From positions 99,863-163,862 of the forward strand of contig NVWU01000005.1 of assembly GCA_002733765.1 (NCBI GenBank): a DNA stretch of 64,000 bases, given 5' to 3'. This stretch comes from Colwellia sp. GTDB taxonomy: Bacteria; Pseudomonadota; Gammaproteobacteria; Enterobacterales; Alteromonadaceae. The position numbers and the translations under genes were made by a program. The notes below the pieces were generated by a model. That model saw only the letters and a program-made list of their open reading frames with translations, searched no databases and was not told the DNA's origin. This document shows positions 9,055-17,355 of the stretch, piece after piece; within the stretch, counting starts at the first letter, position 1, and every line of letters begins with the position of its first letter.

Positions 9055-9122
9055 GCGGTGAGTTGAAAGTAGTAGCAAACTCTAAAGAGCTCGCTACCTT
9101 TATGACTCATAGCTCGCCACTT
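9055..9122. terminator. Imperfect long hairpin between metJ and hemE
   Basis: The 71-base gap between the convergent metJ and hemE contains imperfectly complementary halves (GAGCGGTGAGTTGAAAGTAG against CTACCTTTATGACTCATAG). It is followed by a CCACTTTTA tail that overlaps the hemE end. A bidirectional terminator is likely but irregular. Confidence 0.35.
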
Positions 9123-10190
9123 TTACTTGTGATATTGCTTACTTAATCGATGTACCGATTCAATAAAGTGTCCTGCATGTTCAGGTTTAACATCAGGATG
9201 AATACCGTGGCCTAAGTTAAACACGTGTCCTGTGCCGCCATGACCAAAACCTGCCAAAATTTTCGCTACTTCTTCCTCTATACGAGGTAAAGGTGCATAT
9301 AACATAGACGGGTCCATATTGCCTTGCAATGCAACTTTATCACCTACACGTGCTTTAGCCTGCTCAATATCAATAGTCCAATCAAGCCCTACCGCATCAC
9401 AACCTGTTGCAACAATATCTTCTAGCCACATACCACCATTTTTAGTAAACAACGTAACCGGCACTTGGCGACCGTCTGCATGACGAGTTAAGCCATCCAC
9501 TATTTTCGCCATATATTGTAGTGAAAAATCTTTATAATCGCGTGGAGATAACACGCCACCCCACGTATCAAATACCATGACTGATTGTGCACCCGCAGCA
9601 ATTTGACCGTTAAGATAGGTAATGACAGAGTCTGCTAACTTATCAAGTAACAAGTGTAAACATTGCGGATCTGAGAACATCATTTTTTTGATTTTAGTAA
9701 AAGCTTTTGAGCTGCCACCTTCAATCATATAGGTTGCTAATGTCCACGGACTGCCTGAAAAACCAATTAATGGTACTTCACCCTTCAACTCTTTGCGAAT
9801 AGTACGCACAGCATTCATGACATAACCCAATTCATCTTCTGGATCAGGAATGCCTATTTTCTCAATATCTGCTTTGCAGGTAATAGGATTAGTAAATTTA
9901 GGACCTTCACCTGTTTCAAAATACAACCCTAAGCCCATCGCATCTGGGATAGTTAAAATATCACTAAACAGAATAGCGGCATCAAGTTTGAAGCGACGTA
10001 AAGGCTGAATAGTTACTTCACACGCTAAGTCGGCATCACGACAAACCGACATGAAATCGCCAGCGTCTTTACGCACTTCCCTATATTCAGGTAAATAACG
10101 CCCTGCTTGTCTCATCATCCACACAGGAGTGTAATCTACTGGTTGCTTTAAAAGCGCGCGTAAATAATTATCATTTTTTAATTCGGTCAC
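9123..10190 (-). CDS. hemE: Uroporphyrinogen decarboxylase
   Basis: Cytoplasmic heme-pathway enzyme of 355 residues that decarboxylates the four acetate side chains of uroporphyrinogen III to give coproporphyrinogen III. The signature [16 protein letters not shown] lies near residue 24, followed by [11 protein letters not shown] and [32 protein letters not shown] and the C-terminal FNLGHGIHP are also conserved. I chose GTG at 10190 because the protein then starts TELKND like E. coli HemE. A TTG one codon earlier is also possible, and AGAGGA lies just upstream. It is convergent with metJ. Confidence 0.95.
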   Translation of the reverse strand: MTELKNDNYLRALLKQPVDYTPVWMMRQAGRYLPEYREVRKDAGDFMSVCRDADLACEVTIQPLRRFKLDAAILFSDILTIPDAMGLGLYFETGEGPKFTNPITCKADIEKIGIPDPEDELGYVMNAVRTIRKELKGEVPLIGFSGSPWTLATYMIEGGSSKAFTKIKKMMFSDPQCLHLLLDKLADSVITYLNGQIAAGAQSVMVFDTWGGVLSPRDYKDFSLQYMAKIVDGLTRHADGRQVPVTLFTKNGGMWLEDIVATGCDAVGLDWTIDIEQAKARVGDKVALQGNMDPSMLYAPLPRIEEEVAKILAGFGHGGTGHVFNLGHGIHPDVKPEHAGHFIESVHRLSKQYHK

Positions 10191-10480
10191 CAATAAATCC
10201 TCTAAATTTACTTACTGTTTGCTTACTCTTGTTACCATTAGTATTAGATAACAAGAAATTTATGCCGCTTATTCTAGCACTGGTACTATTTTGGATCTAT
10301 GCGCCAAATCAATTGCTTTTATTAACGCTAACAAATTACCAATGATAAGTTAAAAACATTTTTAAATATGCCACCTTATACTGAATGCACATAAAACATT
10401 AATAATCAGCAACTTACAAAAACCAATAGCCAAGCGATTAATAGTACGAAGGAATTAGTCGAGTTTATACTCTATTAAAG
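10191..10480. other. Gene-free leader side of hemE, no feature recognised
   Basis: This is AT-rich, non-coding sequence upstream of hemE. I see no open frame, strong palindrome or operator. It probably holds the hemE promoter on the minus strand. Confidence 0.4.
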
Positions 10481-10483
10481 TTG

Positions 10484-10512
10484 TTGCAGTAGATAAAACG
10501 CTTTGTTATAAA
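10484..10512 (+). promoter_or_regulatory. Sigma70-type promoter candidate ahead of a putative small RNA
   Basis: TTGCAG (10484-10489) and TATAAA (10507-10512) are separated by 17 bases. No open reading frame follows, but a strong intrinsic terminator sits about 140 bases downstream. Confidence 0.45.
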
Positions 10513-10536
10513 ATAGCGGCACTAGCAAGGAAGTCT

Positions 10537-10570
10537 AAAAATAAAAATAAAAATAAAAATAAAAATAAAA
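10537..10570. repeat. AAAAAT hexamer microsatellite
   Basis: Five and two-thirds perfect copies of AAAAAT. They lie in the non-coding region between hemE and the thioesterase gene, inside the predicted small-RNA transcript. Copy number is likely to vary by slippage. Confidence 0.9.
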
Positions 10571-10630
10571 GCTGCTAGAAAGAACAAATAATAAGAATCT
10601 TGTTTAACAAGACCATAAAGCGAGCATTTC

Positions 10631-10659
10631 AAGCCTTTCTCTTCGAGAAAGGCTTTTTT
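10631..10659 (+). terminator. Strong intrinsic terminator
   Basis: AAGCCTTTCTC (10631-10641) pairs perfectly with GAGAAAGGCTT (10645-10655) across a TTC loop and runs into six T residues. No coding gene ends upstream on this strand, so it most likely ends a non-coding transcript. Confidence 0.8.
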
Positions 10660-10911
10660 ATTTCCAATTGATTAAAAAATCAAATGGCTTCTACTTTTCA
10701 GTATCGTGGTAGGGGTATTTTTGAAAGGTATTGAAGCCTTGAATTATAGGTTAGAATATATTGCGTACAGACCTTAATTCTATTCGTTGTCTACTATATT
10801 TAGCTATTAGTGTATAAATTATAAACATCGAAAAAAATAGTTTCAAATGATTTGCTAATAATGCATTAACCATATAAATTTCTTTTAATACGTAACTTTA
10901 GAGCACTACAA

Positions 10912-11388
10912 ATGAATAAACCACAACGAGATATTACCCTACGATTTTTAGCCGAACCGCAAGATGTCAATTTTGGCGGAAAAGTTCACGGTGGGGCAGT
11001 AATGAAATGGATCGATCTAGCTGCTTATGCTTGCGCAGCTGGTTGGAGTGGTCGTTATTGTGTAACGGCTTACGCTGGTGGAATTCGTTTTGTTGCGCCT
11101 ATTCATGTAGGTAGCTTAGTAGAAGTAGAAGCCAAGGTTATTTACACTGGCAATTCTTCCCTACATATAGCACTTGAAGTTAATGCTTGTGATCCAAAAT
11201 CATTAAATCGCCGCTTAACTACCCATTGTATTGTTATTATGGTGGCCGTTGATCAAAATGGTCAATCAGAGCACGTTCCTCAGTGGGTTCCTATAACAGA
11301 AGCCGATAAAAAACAGCATGATACTGCGGTAAAGTTAATGGAGATGCGTAAAAAAATTGGTGAAGAAATGGAAATATTTGTTGATTAA
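10912..11388 (+). CDS. Acyl-CoA thioesterase, hotdog fold (YciA/ACOT-like)
   Basis: Cytoplasmic hotdog-fold thioesterase of 158 residues that hydrolyses acyl-CoA to free acid and CoA. The region DVNFGGKVHGGAVMKWID (residues 18-35) holds the conserved glycine-rich stretch and the catalytic aspartate at the start of the central helix. VTAYAGGIRFVAPIHVGSLVEV is the typical following strand pair. The family has a wide substrate range, so I assign no specific acyl chain. It is preceded by a 720-base gene-free region and separated from the next gene by a hairpin at 11440-11470. Confidence 0.88.
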   Translation: MNKPQRDITLRFLAEPQDVNFGGKVHGGAVMKWIDLAAYACAAGWSGRYCVTAYAGGIRFVAPIHVGSLVEVEAKVIYTGNSSLHIALEVNACDPKSLNRRLTTHCIVIMVAVDQNGQSEHVPQWVPITEADKKQHDTAVKLMEMRKKIGEEMEIFVD

Positions 11389-11439
11389 TACTAAAGCATT
11401 AATCTCATTGTTGTGGTGACTTTTCTACGGATATAAAAA

Positions 11440-11470
11440 CTTAGCTTTGTGGTAAAATCGCAAAGCTAAG
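11440..11470. repeat. Hairpin just before the S1/P1 nuclease ribosome binding site
   Basis: CTTAGCTTTG (11440-11449) and CAAAGCTAAG (11461-11470) form a perfect 10-base stem with an 11-base loop that contains TAAAAT. It ends 4 bases before the AGGGA ribosome binding site of the next gene. No U-run follows. It could be an operator around a promoter, or an RNA hairpin that affects translation. Confidence 0.5.
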
Positions 11471-11484
11471 CCTAGGGATAAATT

Positions 11485-12357
11485 TTGTTCACAAAGCTCT
11501 TTTTTTTAACCTTGGTATTAATGACTTATGCTAACCCCAGTTTTGCCCTAGGAAAACTGGGTCACCAAATTGTCTGTCAATTAGCTTTTGAACACTTACC
11601 CCTAACTAAACAAACGCAAATATCCACGTTACTTAAGATTATCCCAAAGAAACATCAACGTTTAATTAATAATTACAATTATAAAAAACAAGATAGTCCA
11701 ATCACCTTTGCCAATGCCTGTACTTGGGCTGATGCGATTAAACGCTTAGAAAGTTTCAAAGCCTATAGTTCTTGGCATTATATGAATGTGCCTCGTAATC
11801 ACCTAAAGATAAAAACCAACGATTGTAGTAAAAACTGCCTACCTCAAGCCATTTTAATACATCAAAAAACATTAACTAAAATAAAAAAAGATGCGACTTG
11901 GCAACAAGTACAAGCTTTATTATTTTTAGGTCATTGGCTAGGTGATATTCATCAACCCTTGCATATCAGTTTTGCCGATGACTTAGGTGGCAATAACGTT
12001 AAATTTTCCCACCTAGCAACAAAATGTGAAAATTTACATTGGTATTGGGATGAATGTATTTTATATAAAGGAAGAAAAAGTAAAGAAAAATGGTTAGCGT
12101 TATTAACAAAAAAATGGCATCAACATTCGCAGCAAAACTGGCAAAAAGAACAGGTTTGGCAATGGGCTGATGAATCTTTTCAGTTAGTAAAAAGGGCTAG
12201 CTTGAACTATTGCCAAGTAAACAACAACAGTTGCCAAGCATTGACAGGAAAAATAAGATTACCGGAAAATTATTTAAGCCAGCATCAAGTGATTATGGAA
12301 CAAAGATTATTATTCGCCGCACAACGATTAAGTAAAATATTAATAGCATCGTTATAG
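11485..12357 (+). CDS. S1/P1 family zinc-dependent nuclease, secreted
   Basis: Exported single-strand nuclease/3'-nucleotidase of 290 residues. A signal peptide (MFTKLFFLTLVLMTYANPSFA) precedes LGKLGHQIV. The three-zinc ligand set is visible: GHQ near the mature N-terminus, CTWADAIK, SWHYMNVP, GHWLGDIHQPLH with the following DDLGGN, and HWYWDECI. The residue after the predicted cleavage is leucine where the family normally has tryptophan, a ligand through its main chain. The start is TTG, supported by AGGGA 6 bases upstream. A role in scavenging phosphate or nucleosides from external nucleic acid is inference. It is convergent with the following glycosyltransferase. Confidence 0.88.
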   Translation: MFTKLFFLTLVLMTYANPSFALGKLGHQIVCQLAFEHLPLTKQTQISTLLKIIPKKHQRLINNYNYKKQDSPITFANACTWADAIKRLESFKAYSSWHYMNVPRNHLKIKTNDCSKNCLPQAILIHQKTLTKIKKDATWQQVQALLFLGHWLGDIHQPLHISFADDLGGNNVKFSHLATKCENLHWYWDECILYKGRKSKEKWLALLTKKWHQHSQQNWQKEQVWQWADESFQLVKRASLNYCQVNNNSCQALTGKIRLPENYLSQHQVIMEQRLLFAAQRLSKILIASL

Positions 12358-12367
12358 CGGCGATAGC

Positions 12368-13597
12368 TTACAACTTGTTTTTTACTTCAATCCATTGCGA
12401 CATATACTTAGTGCTTTTATGGTGGTGATGATTCAGCATAGTGCCAATAAAATTATTCTGCCGGTGTTGATCTATATCGGCTAGTAACTTATCTATACAG
12501 CCTGATAAAGCTGTAAAATGTTTCACTTGCTCAAAGAGTTCTTCTGCATTGGTTGCCCCTAAATCACTCGCAATTTGCCAAGTACTCTCTTGTTGATAAA
12601 GATTCACGGCAGCATCCGCAATTGCTTGCGCCTCATTCGCTATCATACCTGGCCATGCTAATTGGGTTTGCATACCTTCTATCCCTATATCCGTAGTTAC
12701 CGAGGGAGTCGCGCATAACATCGCTTCAGCCAATTTGCCTTTTATACCGGCACCAAAGCGTAAAGGCGCTAAACATACTCTCGCAGACTGCATAGCGTGT
12801 ACTGCATCATCAACCCAACCTTTCACTAAAAACCCTGACTTTGGATCATGTAAATCAGTCGCTTTCGGCGGAGGATAAGCACCGCAGATCAACAGTTCAG
12901 CGTTCGGTAATTGCTGACGAATTAATGGCCAAATTTGTTGTTTAAGCCATAATACGCAATCCCAATTCGGTGGGTGACGAAAATTACCAATAGAAATAAA
13001 GTTCTGTCGCTCATGATAAGTAGGGTTATGTTGTTGACGCTGCTCTTGAGTAAAAACAAAGGGTAAGTAGTGCAATAAGCTAGCATCCACTTTAAATAGG
13101 CCAGTCAACAATGCCATTTCAACGGGTGAGATCATTAAGGTTAGATCACAACGAAAAATAGCCGCGATCTCTCTTTGCGCCAAATCTGAACTCAACAAAT
13201 CAGCATTTGTCATGGTGCGTTTTTGTTTATAAGCCGTGTGACGCGCATTACGTAAGCAAAACAAATCTTCAGTATCTAATACTTTCAACGCTTGTGGGCA
13301 CTTTTCACTCACACGCCAACCAAACTGCTCTTCCATCATAAAGCGATCAAACATCACCATATCAGGTTGTAGTTTCTCAATAAAAACATCAAAACTTGAG
13401 CAATTTAACTTAATATCGACACAGTCTACATTAAGTTGAACGAGATTTACCATATGCTCAGTACGCTGAGCAGTACATGCAAAGGTGATGGCATAACGTT
13501 GCTGTTGGAAGAACTGGATCAACTGTAACATGCGGCTACCTGCCGCAGAAGAATTAGGCTCAGGCCATACCCAACCTATGATTAAAAGTTTTTTCAT
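12368..13597 (-). CDS. Glycosyltransferase, GT-B fold (group 1-like)
   Basis: Cytoplasmic sugar transferase of 409 residues. The N-terminus KKLLIIGWVWPEPNSSAAGSRM is the first GT-B strand and loop. FISIGNFRHPPNWD and LLICGAYPPP open the second Rossmann domain, and LAPLRFGAGIKGKLAEAMLC carries the nucleotide-sugar-binding glycine/glutamate region. GIEGM follows. Its donor and acceptor are unknown. It is not in a polysaccharide cluster but stands alone between a nuclease and fkpA. I prefer ATG at 13597, where the strand begins, although ATG at 13615 adds six residues and neither has a good ribosome binding site. Confidence 0.82.
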   Translation of the reverse strand: MKKLLIIGWVWPEPNSSAAGSRMLQLIQFFQQQRYAITFACTAQRTEHMVNLVQLNVDCVDIKLNCSSFDVFIEKLQPDMVMFDRFMMEEQFGWRVSEKCPQALKVLDTEDLFCLRNARHTAYKQKRTMTNADLLSSDLAQREIAAIFRCDLTLMISPVEMALLTGLFKVDASLLHYLPFVFTQEQRQQHNPTYHERQNFISIGNFRHPPNWDCVLWLKQQIWPLIRQQLPNAELLICGAYPPPKATDLHDPKSGFLVKGWVDDAVHAMQSARVCLAPLRFGAGIKGKLAEAMLCATPSVTTDIGIEGMQTQLAWPGMIANEAQAIADAAVNLYQQESTWQIASDLGATNAEELFEQVKHFTALSGCIDKLLADIDQHRQNNFIGTMLNHHHHKSTKYMSQWIEVKNKL

Positions 13598-13742
13598 AAT
13601 TCGCGTAACATTCATCTTGTTGTATAACCCAATTCATGCGTCAAAAGTACTCATTGATAGTCATCAATTCCGTGCTTTTTCCTTTTAATTGAACTATACA
13701 ACTTAAAGTTGAATAGTTACCAGGGATATGACTATAAAATAT

Positions 13743-13776
13743 AAAAGCCAGCTACAATAATTTGTAGCTGGCTTTT
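13743..13776 (-). terminator. Intrinsic terminator after fkpA
   Basis: AAAAGCCAGCTACAA (13743-13757) pairs with TTGTAGCTGGCTTTT (13762-13776) across a four-base loop. On the minus strand the stem ends in a T-run 49 bases past the fkpA stop. Confidence 0.85.
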
Positions 13777-13824
13777 CGCAACTCGTTACTGTCTTACTAG
13801 TAACTATTTATTTGTAACTAACGC

Positions 13825-14610
13825 TTATTTTTCCGCTGCAGCTTGATCATCTACTTGAGGGGCAATGCCTGAATTGCGAATTTCTAATAACTCAATTTCA
13901 AACTGTAACACTGAATTACCCGGAATACGTGGTGGATTACCATTAGGGCCATAGGCTAAATCTGAAGGGATAGTAAATTTAAATTTAGCCCCTACAGACA
14001 TAAGTTGTACACCTTCTGTCCAACCTCTGATGACACGATTCAGTGGAAATACAGCAGGCTCACCACGTTCGTATGAGCTATCAAAAGTATCACCATTTAA
14101 GAAAGTACCTTTGTAATGTACTTTTACCGTATCTGTAGCCGCAGGTTTTGCACCTTCGCCTTCTGCTAATACTAAGTACTGAATACCTGATTCAGTGACT
14201 TTTACGCCTTCTTTCTTGGCATTTTCTTCAAGAAACTTCAGGCCAAAATCTAAACTTTCTTTGGCTTCTTTTACCGACATTTCTTGTTGTTTAGCTTTCA
14301 TGGTTTGTTCTAAATTCGTCAACAATGCTTGAATTTCTTCTTTTTCAATCACCGACTTATCATTAATACTATCAACAAAACCACGCACTATTAATTCTTT
14401 ATCTAGTGCTAACCCTAACTTGTCATGCTCGTCCAAATTACGTTGCATGTAACTACCAATAGAAGCGCCAAGGCCATAAGCTTGTTTTTGTATTTCAGTG
14501 TCTAATACTGGTAATACAGCTGCTTTTGTCTCTTCTTTTTTAGCGCCTTCTGAACAACCAACTACAGCTAATAAAGCAACTGCAATTAAGGTGGGTTTAA
14601 ATAATCTCAT
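13825..14610 (-). CDS. fkpA: FKBP-type peptidyl-prolyl isomerase lipoprotein (FkpA/Mip-like)
   Basis: Periplasmic folding factor of 261 residues that isomerises proline bonds and acts as a chaperone for envelope proteins. A lipobox (LLAVVGCS, cysteine about residue 19) shows it is a lipoprotein. Residues 35-130 form the helical dimerisation domain with QAYGLGASIGSYM. Residues 145-245 form the FKBP domain with VKVHYKGTFLNGDTFDSS, FPLNRVIRGWTEG and IPSDLAYG. GGAGAAA lies ahead of the ATG. Its position near slyX matches the E. coli fkpA-slyX neighbourhood. Confidence 0.92.
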   Translation of the reverse strand: MRLFKPTLIAVALLAVVGCSEGAKKEETKAAVLPVLDTEIQKQAYGLGASIGSYMQRNLDEHDKLGLALDKELIVRGFVDSINDKSVIEKEEIQALLTNLEQTMKAKQQEMSVKEAKESLDFGLKFLEENAKKEGVKVTESGIQYLVLAEGEGAKPAATDTVKVHYKGTFLNGDTFDSSYERGEPAVFPLNRVIRGWTEGVQLMSVGAKFKFTIPSDLAYGPNGNPPRIPGNSVLQFEIELLEIRNSGIAPQVDDQAAAEK

Positions 14611-14706
14611 TTATTTCTCCATTAAAACATCACAATTGGAGAGTTCCCCAATCCATTTACCATTCTAGCTAAACTAAAATAAAGCTAAACAATTTAAAAA
14701 ACGCCT

Positions 14707-14884
14707 TATACTCAAGCCACCTCAAGATGTAGAATTCAGCTGGAATTCGAAACGTCTTTAGGCAAAACATGCTCGTCGTTGCATCTATTTTTAAGGGAGC
14801 AAGCAACCATTAATAAAAAGATACGCCTTGAATATGATTCGCTCAGGCGTCCTGAAACTCGCATGTTGAGGTGGTTTGAGTATA
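14707..14884. repeat. Palindromic repeat element, full-length copy (copy 1)
   Basis: Near-identical inverted ends at 14707-14729 (TATACTCAAGCCACCTCAAG...) and 14862-14884 match at 21 of 23 positions. Inside are an AGCTGGAATT...CTTTAGGCAA block and a hairpin ACGCCT...AGGCGT. Other copies at 20537, 32470 and 53991 share these parts. It carries no reading frame and behaves like a miniature mobile element or REP-type repeat. It lies between the divergent fkpA and the WD40 lipoprotein gene, ending 37 bases before the latter. Confidence 0.8.
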
Positions 14885-14920
14885 TACTAACGAGAAATGA
14901 TAAAATAAAAAAGACCTAAT

Positions 14921-15949
14921 ATGTTGCTTAATTTTTCAAAACATAAAAAGCACCTGTTTTCGGTGATTAAATTCTCTGTGACTATATTGCTATCAGGAAT
15001 TTTTTTACTCGCATGTAGTCCTTCCGGCGATAAACCTATCCAGAGGTTTCAACACGCAATAGAAGGTAGCTATGCCGGTAACATATCTAATGATGGCAAG
15101 TGGAGTGTTATTTCGTCTATTCATCACGGTATTAGCGTTTGGGACTTAGAACAAAATGCATTAACGTATCAATGGTATCAAAAACAAGATAGCAGTGATA
15201 ATTTAGTATTAGCTATTGATATCAGTGATAACAATAGCCACGCACTTACCGCTAGCCGAGAAAACTTTGCTTTGTGGAACATGAAAACAGGGCAGTCTGA
15301 AGGTTATTGGAAAGTGCGCGAATCAAACATTCGTGATATTGCCATTAGTAACAATGGTAATTATTTACTTATCGGTAAAGGTAATGGTGTCGTTGTACAT
15401 GTCGCGGTGGATACTGGCAGACGTTTAGAGTTTTTAGGACATAAAGAAAAAATAAATACCGTGGATATGATGCCCAATGGCAGAGTAGCGATGTCAGGTG
15501 GTAATGATTTTATTGCTTATGTATGGGACACCGTGTCAGGACAAGTTATTTATCAATTTAATCACACCAGTCGAGTATCACAAGTTGCACTGGATAGCCG
15601 AGGCCGTTTTGCCTTCTCAGCTGACAGCATGAAATCAGCTCATATATGGAATTTAAAAACCGGTGAACTAATTAGCAAGCTAAAGGGTACTAAACGCCAC
15701 GAAGTATTTAGTTCGGTGAGTTTTTCACCCGATGGAAAAACCTTAGTTACCGGAGCGGCAAGCAGTAAAGTTAGCGTTTGGGATATCGCGACCGGAAAAC
15801 GTACTGCAAGTTGGCATGTTACCCCAAAAGAAGCAAATAGACCCACAGGAGCCGTTGTCTATAGTCTCGCATTTAGCGATAATGACACCCTAATAACAGA
15901 AAGCTCTTCTGGATATGCCGAACGTTGGCATATCCCCCAAACACACTAA
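14921..15949 (+). CDS. WD40-repeat lipoprotein
   Basis: Envelope-anchored beta-propeller of 342 residues. A lipobox (FLLACSPS, cysteine about residue 32) follows a basic, hydrophobic leader. At least six WD40-type blades are visible through repeated terminal motifs: ISVWDLE, FALWNMKTG, AYVWDTVSG, AHIWNLKTG, VSVWDIATG and a final AERWHI. WD40 propellers bind proteins, and the partner is unknown. It precedes slyX and the two may be co-transcribed. It sits between fkpA and slyX, which are direct neighbours in E. coli. Confidence 0.85.
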   Translation: MLLNFSKHKKHLFSVIKFSVTILLSGIFLLACSPSGDKPIQRFQHAIEGSYAGNISNDGKWSVISSIHHGISVWDLEQNALTYQWYQKQDSSDNLVLAIDISDNNSHALTASRENFALWNMKTGQSEGYWKVRESNIRDIAISNNGNYLLIGKGNGVVVHVAVDTGRRLEFLGHKEKINTVDMMPNGRVAMSGGNDFIAYVWDTVSGQVIYQFNHTSRVSQVALDSRGRFAFSADSMKSAHIWNLKTGELISKLKGTKRHEVFSSVSFSPDGKTLVTGAASSKVSVWDIATGKRTASWHVTPKEANRPTGAVVYSLAFSDNDTLITESSSGYAERWHIPQTH

Positions 15950-15972
15950 CTTATAATAATAGAATGAAGTCA

Positions 15973-16212
15973 ATGACGAACGACAATCAGAACAAAGAAA
16001 TCAATATATTAGAAGATCGCATCAATGCCTTGGAGTCTCGCAACATTTTTCAAGATGATGTGATAGAGCAACTCAGTGAAGAACTAGCGGTACATCAAGC
16101 CCAAATTGTAGAGCTGAAAGAGCAAATTCAATTAGTGGCAAACCGTTTAAAAGATGCGGGTAGCATGTCATCAGATAAAAATGATATCGAACCACCACCA
16201 CCGCATTATTAA
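15973..16212 (+). CDS. slyX: SlyX family coiled-coil protein
   Basis: Small cytoplasmic protein of 79 residues. An N-terminal coiled coil (ILEDRINALESRNIFQDDVI...) and the diagnostic PPPPHY C-terminus identify SlyX, whose role is undefined. Starts at 15964 or 15973 are both possible. The longer frame from 15925 would overlap the WD40 gene and adds residues foreign to the family. Its presence beside fkpA and the yheV/yheS genes conserves the enterobacterial order. Confidence 0.88.
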   Translation: MTNDNQNKEINILEDRINALESRNIFQDDVIEQLSEELAVHQAQIVELKEQIQLVANRLKDAGSMSSDKNDIEPPPPHY

Positions 16213-16579
16213 AGATAATACCAATAAACATGTGGTCATTCTAAATGGCCTAAATTTTCAATAATATTGTTACTTTTAATTACACACGCCAGCTTTTACT
16301 CAATCAATCGCCTTGCTCTTGAAAATCTATCCTCATTGATAGCTGGTATTCCACCTAGATAAAAAAGAGTCTTTTGATAATAGGTGTAGCCAATGAATTA
16401 TTCAGCCAGAATGCAGGCTTTGTTCCTTAGTGCTATTTCTACTTTACCAAAATCTTAAATATAAATAGATAGCAAGAAATTTAACATTTAAGTCTACACC
16501 CTTTCTATGCAGACACCCATATGGGTTAGCACCAAATTAAATTGAGACAACAACATATAGTCATTCATAATTAAGTTTT
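16213..16579. other. Gene-free gap after slyX
   Basis: About 370 bases without a credible gene. It starts with an AATACCAA string like the end of the metJ-upstream inverted repeat, then holds AT-rich sequence with no clear terminator or promoter. It marks the left edge of a block absent from the E. coli order. Confidence 0.4.
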
Positions 16580-16645
16580 ATGCTAAAAAAATTAGTTCTC
16601 ATGGTACTATATCGAAAAATCACCTTGAACACTATTAAGATACCT

Positions 16646-17299
16646 ATGACTACCATCAAAGAAGAACCTCAAGAGTTACAACCTACCATTCTTTCCTATG
16701 TAAAAGACCTTCCCAACTTGTGTTCACTTGCAGGGTTAGCGTGCACCATATCAGCTATTTACTTCAGTATTTTAGGTGTTTATTACGCAGCAATGATTGG
16801 CATGGTATGGGCGGTTGCTTTTGACTGGGCCGATGGCCTTATTGCACGAAGAATGAAAGGTAGAACAGGAGCCGATAGTACATTCGGCGGACAACTTGAT
16901 GTATTAATCGACATTGTGAGCTACGGTGTCACTCCCGCCATTCTTCTGTTGAGTTACGGAAAATTCGAACCTATCTATCTTGTAGGCGCATTTATTATGG
17001 TTGCTGCCAGTGCAATACGACTGAGTTATTTCAGCACATACGGTCTTGCTGGCGGAACAAAGTACACTGGGCTAGCACTTGATAACAATTCGTTAATACT
17101 TGTGCTCATATTTTTATTGGAAGCTTTTGTTAGTGAAGGCACCTTTTCAGCCGTTCTGTATGTCAGTGGTGTAGGGCTTGCGGTCTTAAATGTTTCACAA
17201 ATAAAAACACCAAAACTTTCTGGAAACCCCAATAATGTTTATATTCTTGCTGTTTATACGCTGGTAATTACTGGCATTTATGGCTTTAAACTTATTTAG
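16646..17299 (+). CDS. CDP-alcohol phosphatidyltransferase (PssA-like)
   Basis: Integral-membrane phospholipid headgroup transferase of about 217 residues. The CDP-alcohol signature is complete: DWADGLIARRMKGR followed by FGGQLDVLIDIVSYG, which contains DxxDGxxAR...GxxxDxxxD. About six hydrophobic segments follow or flank it. The late block AIRLSYFSTYGLAGGTKYTG resembles phosphatidylserine synthase PssA. Enzymes of this family join an alcohol to a CDP-activated partner. A cytidylyltransferase gene follows 56 bases later, suggesting a two-step route to an unusual headgroup. ATG at 16646 is preferred. An in-frame ATG at 16580 adds 22 residues. Confidence 0.8.
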   Translation: MTTIKEEPQELQPTILSYVKDLPNLCSLAGLACTISAIYFSILGVYYAAMIGMVWAVAFDWADGLIARRMKGRTGADSTFGGQLDVLIDIVSYGVTPAILLLSYGKFEPIYLVGAFIMVAASAIRLSYFSTYGLAGGTKYTGLALDNNSLILVLIFLLEAFVSEGTFSAVLYVSGVGLAVLNVSQIKTPKLSGNPNNVYILAVYTLVITGIYGFKLI

Positions 17300-17355
17300 A
17301 GCATACTAACATTAGAAAATTAATAATTATTTTTAACTAGGAGTTAAAGGTCATA

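Larger units (their letters stand above)
10519..10660 (+). ncRNA. Candidate small RNA with two hairpins and intrinsic terminator
   Basis: A promoter-like pair upstream and a strong terminator downstream bracket about 140 bases without a reading frame. The predicted transcript has an A-rich hexamer repeat (10537-10570), a stem TCTTGT-TTA-ACAAGA (10598-10612), an unpaired CCATAAAGCGAGCATTTC segment and the terminator hairpin. This layout suits a trans-acting, possibly Hfq-binding, small RNA. I do not recognise it as a named family. The transcript start is inferred. Confidence 0.45.

Noticed and set aside
10537..10570. Short direct repeats considered as a CRISPR remnant
   Set aside because: The units are six-base AAAAAT copies without spacers, so this is a simple microsatellite.
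14611..14700. Sigma-E type promoter ahead of fkpA
   Set aside because: A GGAACTC string exists on the minus strand, but no matching TCTGA-type -10 lies at the needed distance.
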